Shown: positions 61,364 through 64,000 of the stretch, one piece after another | How the letters are laid out: every line of letters starts with the position of its first letter | Numbering within the stretch: position 1 is the first letter of the stretch | From: Pyronema omphalodes | Lineage: Eukaryota; Ascomycota; Pezizomycetes; Pezizales; Pyronemataceae | Length of the DNA stretch: 64,000 nucleotides | Reading direction: 5' to 3' | NCBI GenBank assembly: GCA_024516155.1 | Contig: JAJJXM010000065.1 | Location: 1 to 64,000 of the forward strand | Notes under the pieces: model-generated | What the model was told of the DNA's origin: nothing | What the model saw: the letters and a program-made list of their open reading frames with translations, nothing else | Database searches by the model: none | Made by a program: the position numbers and the translations under genes

Positions 61364-62385
61364 CTAAACGGGCGTTGGTATGGGAATATCATTCTCCGTC
61401 TTCTTGATCTTCTGGACCTCCATGGGTACTTTATTCTCTTCGACCCAATTCCTGATCCCCTCGAAATTCCTGCATCTATGGGTATTCGAAAAATCTGGCA
61501 TAGGGTAATTATGTCCCTTAATCCAGATGTATGTAATCATTCCTGGGTCACGAATTAGCGGATTTGAGCACCAATTCGCACTCGGACATTCGGGAGGAAC
61601 TGTGAGAAGGTTGGTAGAGAATGAGAAGGTATGGGATTCTTACCAACATCACCATCACACATCAACTTCTGTCTTAACATATCAATACAATGATCAATAT
61701 GTAACCTCATAACCTCCGGTCCGGACTCCCAATTGCTATCCTTATCCTTATAATAATCCTCATGAATCTTTTTCCTTAAAAGATCCAAACAATGGAGGTG
61801 ATGAAACACCTCCACTGCACCAACCACTTTTCCAGCTACCCCTCCAGGAGTATCAGGGGGAAAGCGGACAAGGCCAGTGGGGGATTTATTCATGGCCACT
61901 AACGCATCATCTGGAATCGCAACGAGGTTTGTAGTGGTGATTTGGTTCCAGGCAAGGTCCAGGGCGGTGTTATTAGGGCCCGGAATACCCTTATATGGAG
62001 TATCCGTCCATAGAGCGCCTAAGAAGGTTACAGTTTTGTAGGATACGACATCCCATAATCTTGCTGAAACAAAAACGGATTAGCTCTGGGTTTTAATTCG
62101 CGTGATATACTGTGATTTTGAGAGATTCCTCAAGTCTTGGATACAGAAATTATACTTACAGTAAACATGTTTTCGCTCTTCGCTTTCCCAAGGTTTCGCA
62201 CCGCATTGAGACTCAATGAAAAAGACAGAACCAAGTGTGTATCCTACAATCATGAGTCCGTGAAGCACCCATGGCCATAGATTCTTTCGTTTTGGCTGAC
62301 GAGGTTCGAATCGTTGACATTCGCAAGATGAGTCCGAAGATCCATCTGTTAGGCGAGCATATTCTGAGTTTTGGTCTTTTCCCAT
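61364..62385 (-). CDS. UstYa-like oxidase (DUF3328)
   Basis: Three exons: 62385-62160, 62063-61644, 61542-61364; 274 aa. A type II membrane protein with a cytosolic N-terminal tail, one transmembrane helix (about 36-57, LWPWVLHGLMIVGYTLGSVF) and a lumenal catalytic part. Both diagnostic HxxHC motifs are present: HHLHC at 163-167 and HIDHC at 197-201. The family acts in fungal secondary metabolism, notably oxidative macrocyclisation of Tyr-containing ribosomal peptides. The ATG at 62385 is used; the upstream frame begins only at TTG. A divergent gene for a secreted Tyr/Phe-rich protein starts 1.36 kb away. All splice sites are GT..AG. Confidence 0.93.
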
Positions 62386-63749
62386 TACTTTTTGTATAAA
62401 TAAGAGGAATAAAAGTCTGGAGAGAAAAAACAATAAGAAGCAGAGGGATGAAAGAGAAACTAGAAAAGAGAGAATGGATTGGGGGAAACCCTATCTATCT
62501 GTCCGATAGTCCTGGTCATTATTAAACTTCGATACCCTAAAGCCTAACGTTGCCGATTTTACACAATTATCGAGTCATGATCTCGGCAGACCCCTGGTTC
62601 CAGCAGTGTTCCGTGTAGCATAACACATGGCGAGATTGATAATGTAACTCTAATACCTATTTCAGGAGATCATTAGCATTATTTTCGATTTTCTTTGAAT
62701 CTTACAGCCTACAGCTTCCGGAGAAAGAAAGAACAAGAAAAGATTCTTCCACTGGTTCGCTAAAGACGTTTCATAAATATACATACCGCTCCCGTCATAC
62801 CACCTAGATTCCTTTCCGAGTCCAGATTCTGCGCGTTCGATAGGCCTGCCAAAAAGTTAATCCTTCGTATAATTCATATCTTTACCCCGCTGTGATACCA
62901 TGGATAACCGATCATGCATATAACCGTTAAGTTCAGGTATGACGGAATGTTATTCAAGTCACAAGTACTTGGAAGTTACATTATCAGCGGCTTGGTAGGC
63001 TTTGTACTACATGCGCAGAGAATAATATGGTTTGATTTCTTCATGCGCAGTACTTTTCGCCACAAGATACAACATAACGGACATCGACACCGTGCTTATC
63101 TTACGGGTTGAGGTTACTCTGCGTATTTCATTGATGACTATGCATGATTCAAGACTGCCGAATCATCAAGTGTTCACCCGTCCGTGTACGAACCTTCTTA
63201 AGATCTCTCTGTGCGCAGCGGAGAGGGGATAGATACACCTCTTGTTTATTCTTGGCTAAATAAAGTATTCATAGGCGAGAAAACAATTTGTACATCGTCG
63301 CTAAAAACTGGAGATACGAGATACGAGATATATCGAGTGATATTTTGGTTTAGTGTATTTACTAGTGCTATCAACCCTGGCTTGGTACCTTGGTACCTAT
63401 CAGCTAACAAGTATCACGAGAAATGGAAACTATCACAAGAACTTCATGCAGTGTAGAGATCATGTTCTTTTCACAATGGCGAATTGAGGATTAGAAATCC
63501 AAGATTGCAGTGTCAGACATCAAGTCAATGGTGAACCAGAGCTCTAACTGCCGGTAATGACATGATCTGGATCGAAGTCATCGAATATCTTCATCAATAG
63601 CGAACAATATGGTTGAAATCCTTGGCGGGCTGTATATATTCCTATCAGATATCCAAAGCCCATAATTCATATCCATCTCCTCAAGCCAATTCCAAAGCTA
63701 CAAAAGCTACAAACAAAAATCATCTTTATCTACTTCCTCATATTCTACA
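62386..63749. promoter_or_regulatory. Divergent intergenic region, UstYa-like / secreted protein
   Basis: 1364 bp between two start codons on opposite strands. Frames inside it (for example 62914-63456) have no features. It probably holds both promoters. Confidence 0.45.
63633..63639 (+). promoter_or_regulatory. TATA box of secreted-protein gene
   Basis: TATATAT, about 117 bp upstream of the ATG at 63750. Confidence 0.5.
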
Positions 63750-64000
63750 ATGAATCCCATTACCATCCTCATCACCAGTCTTTTGGCCACTTCCTTGGCC
63801 GCTCCTCTCGGTATATTCCATTTCTCTATATACCATCCACTAATCTCAATTCCTTACTAACTAACACGCACCAGTCCCACGAGAGAATGCCCTCGAAGAT
63901 GCAGTGGCCCAATCCATTGGTAACGACATCAAAGCCGCCAAAAAGCCCTTCAACTACAACTTCAACTACGAGCCATTCAAGTACAAGAACTTCAAATACA
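63750..64000 (+). CDS. Secreted Tyr/Phe/Asn-rich small protein (partial; possible RiPP precursor)
   Basis: Exon 1 63750-63810, phase-1 intron 63811-63874 (CTAAC branch motif), exon 2 from 63875 to the window end. The visible 62 residues begin with a clear signal peptide (MNPITILITSLLATSLAAPL), then VPRENALEDAVAQSIGNDIK, then a dibasic AAKKP followed by the aromatic stretch FNYNFNYEPFKYKNFKY. The N-terminus, TATA box and intron all support a real gene. The divergent UstYa-like neighbour makes a dikaritin-type peptide precursor a serious possibility. A plain secreted effector-like protein is the alternative. The repeats and Kex2-type sites that would decide this lie beyond the window. Confidence 0.7.

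Overview
The window looks like nuclear DNA of a filamentous ascomycete (Pezizomycotina). Leotiomycetes is my best guess, but no search supports it. The signs are short 5' GT..AG introns of about 50-100 bp, a Zn2Cys6 cluster, a HOS3-type histone deacetylase, a UstYa/DUF3328 protein, a DUF1774 membrane protein, a eukaryotic tRNA-Asn, and long intergenic regions full of microsatellites and G/C homopolymers. Exon models were assembled by hand; for all but one predicted start the total coding length is divisible by three.

Layout. 2.3-3.0 kb: HAD phosphatase (+). 3.6-4.9 kb: arsenite methyltransferase (+, 5 exons). 5.3-9.2 kb: large SNF2 chromatin remodeler (-) with an unusual Zn2Cys6 N-terminus and PHD C-terminus. 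10.2-12.5 kb: acyl-CoA-synthetase-like protein (+) whose ATP-binding motif is gone. 12.5-17.3 kb: gene-poor. 17.3-24.2 kb: compact block of P450 (+), hotdog thioesterase (+), membrane-anchored S33 hydrolase (-) and EBP-like sterol isomerase family protein (+). 24.2-28.4 kb: low-complexity spacer with a striking inverted repeat. 28.4-36.2 kb: disordered protein (-), DUF1774 membrane protein (+), HOS3-like deacetylase (+). 36.2-40.8 kb: repeat zone with a 190-bp G tract, an A-rich tract, and a duplicated tRNA-like segment joined to a 15-bp minisatellite.

40.8-53.6 kb is AT-rich accessory sequence. It holds three members of what appears to be an undescribed family of small proteins (77-122 aa) that share a C-terminal RWxSQ motif, a phase-1 intron and a TATA element 132-138 bp before the ATG. 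It also holds a Zn-macrodomain/SirTM fusion gene, an F-box/ankyrin pseudogene and a tRNA-Asn. 53.6-64 kb is gene-poor apart from a small disordered protein, a UstYa-like oxidase gene (-) and, divergent from it and cut by the window end, a secreted Tyr/Phe/Asn-rich small protein. That last pair resembles a dikaritin-type RiPP locus.

Most promising for follow-up: the RWxSQ family, the UstYa/secreted-peptide pair, the macro-SirTM fusion, and the degenerate acyl-CoA synthetase.
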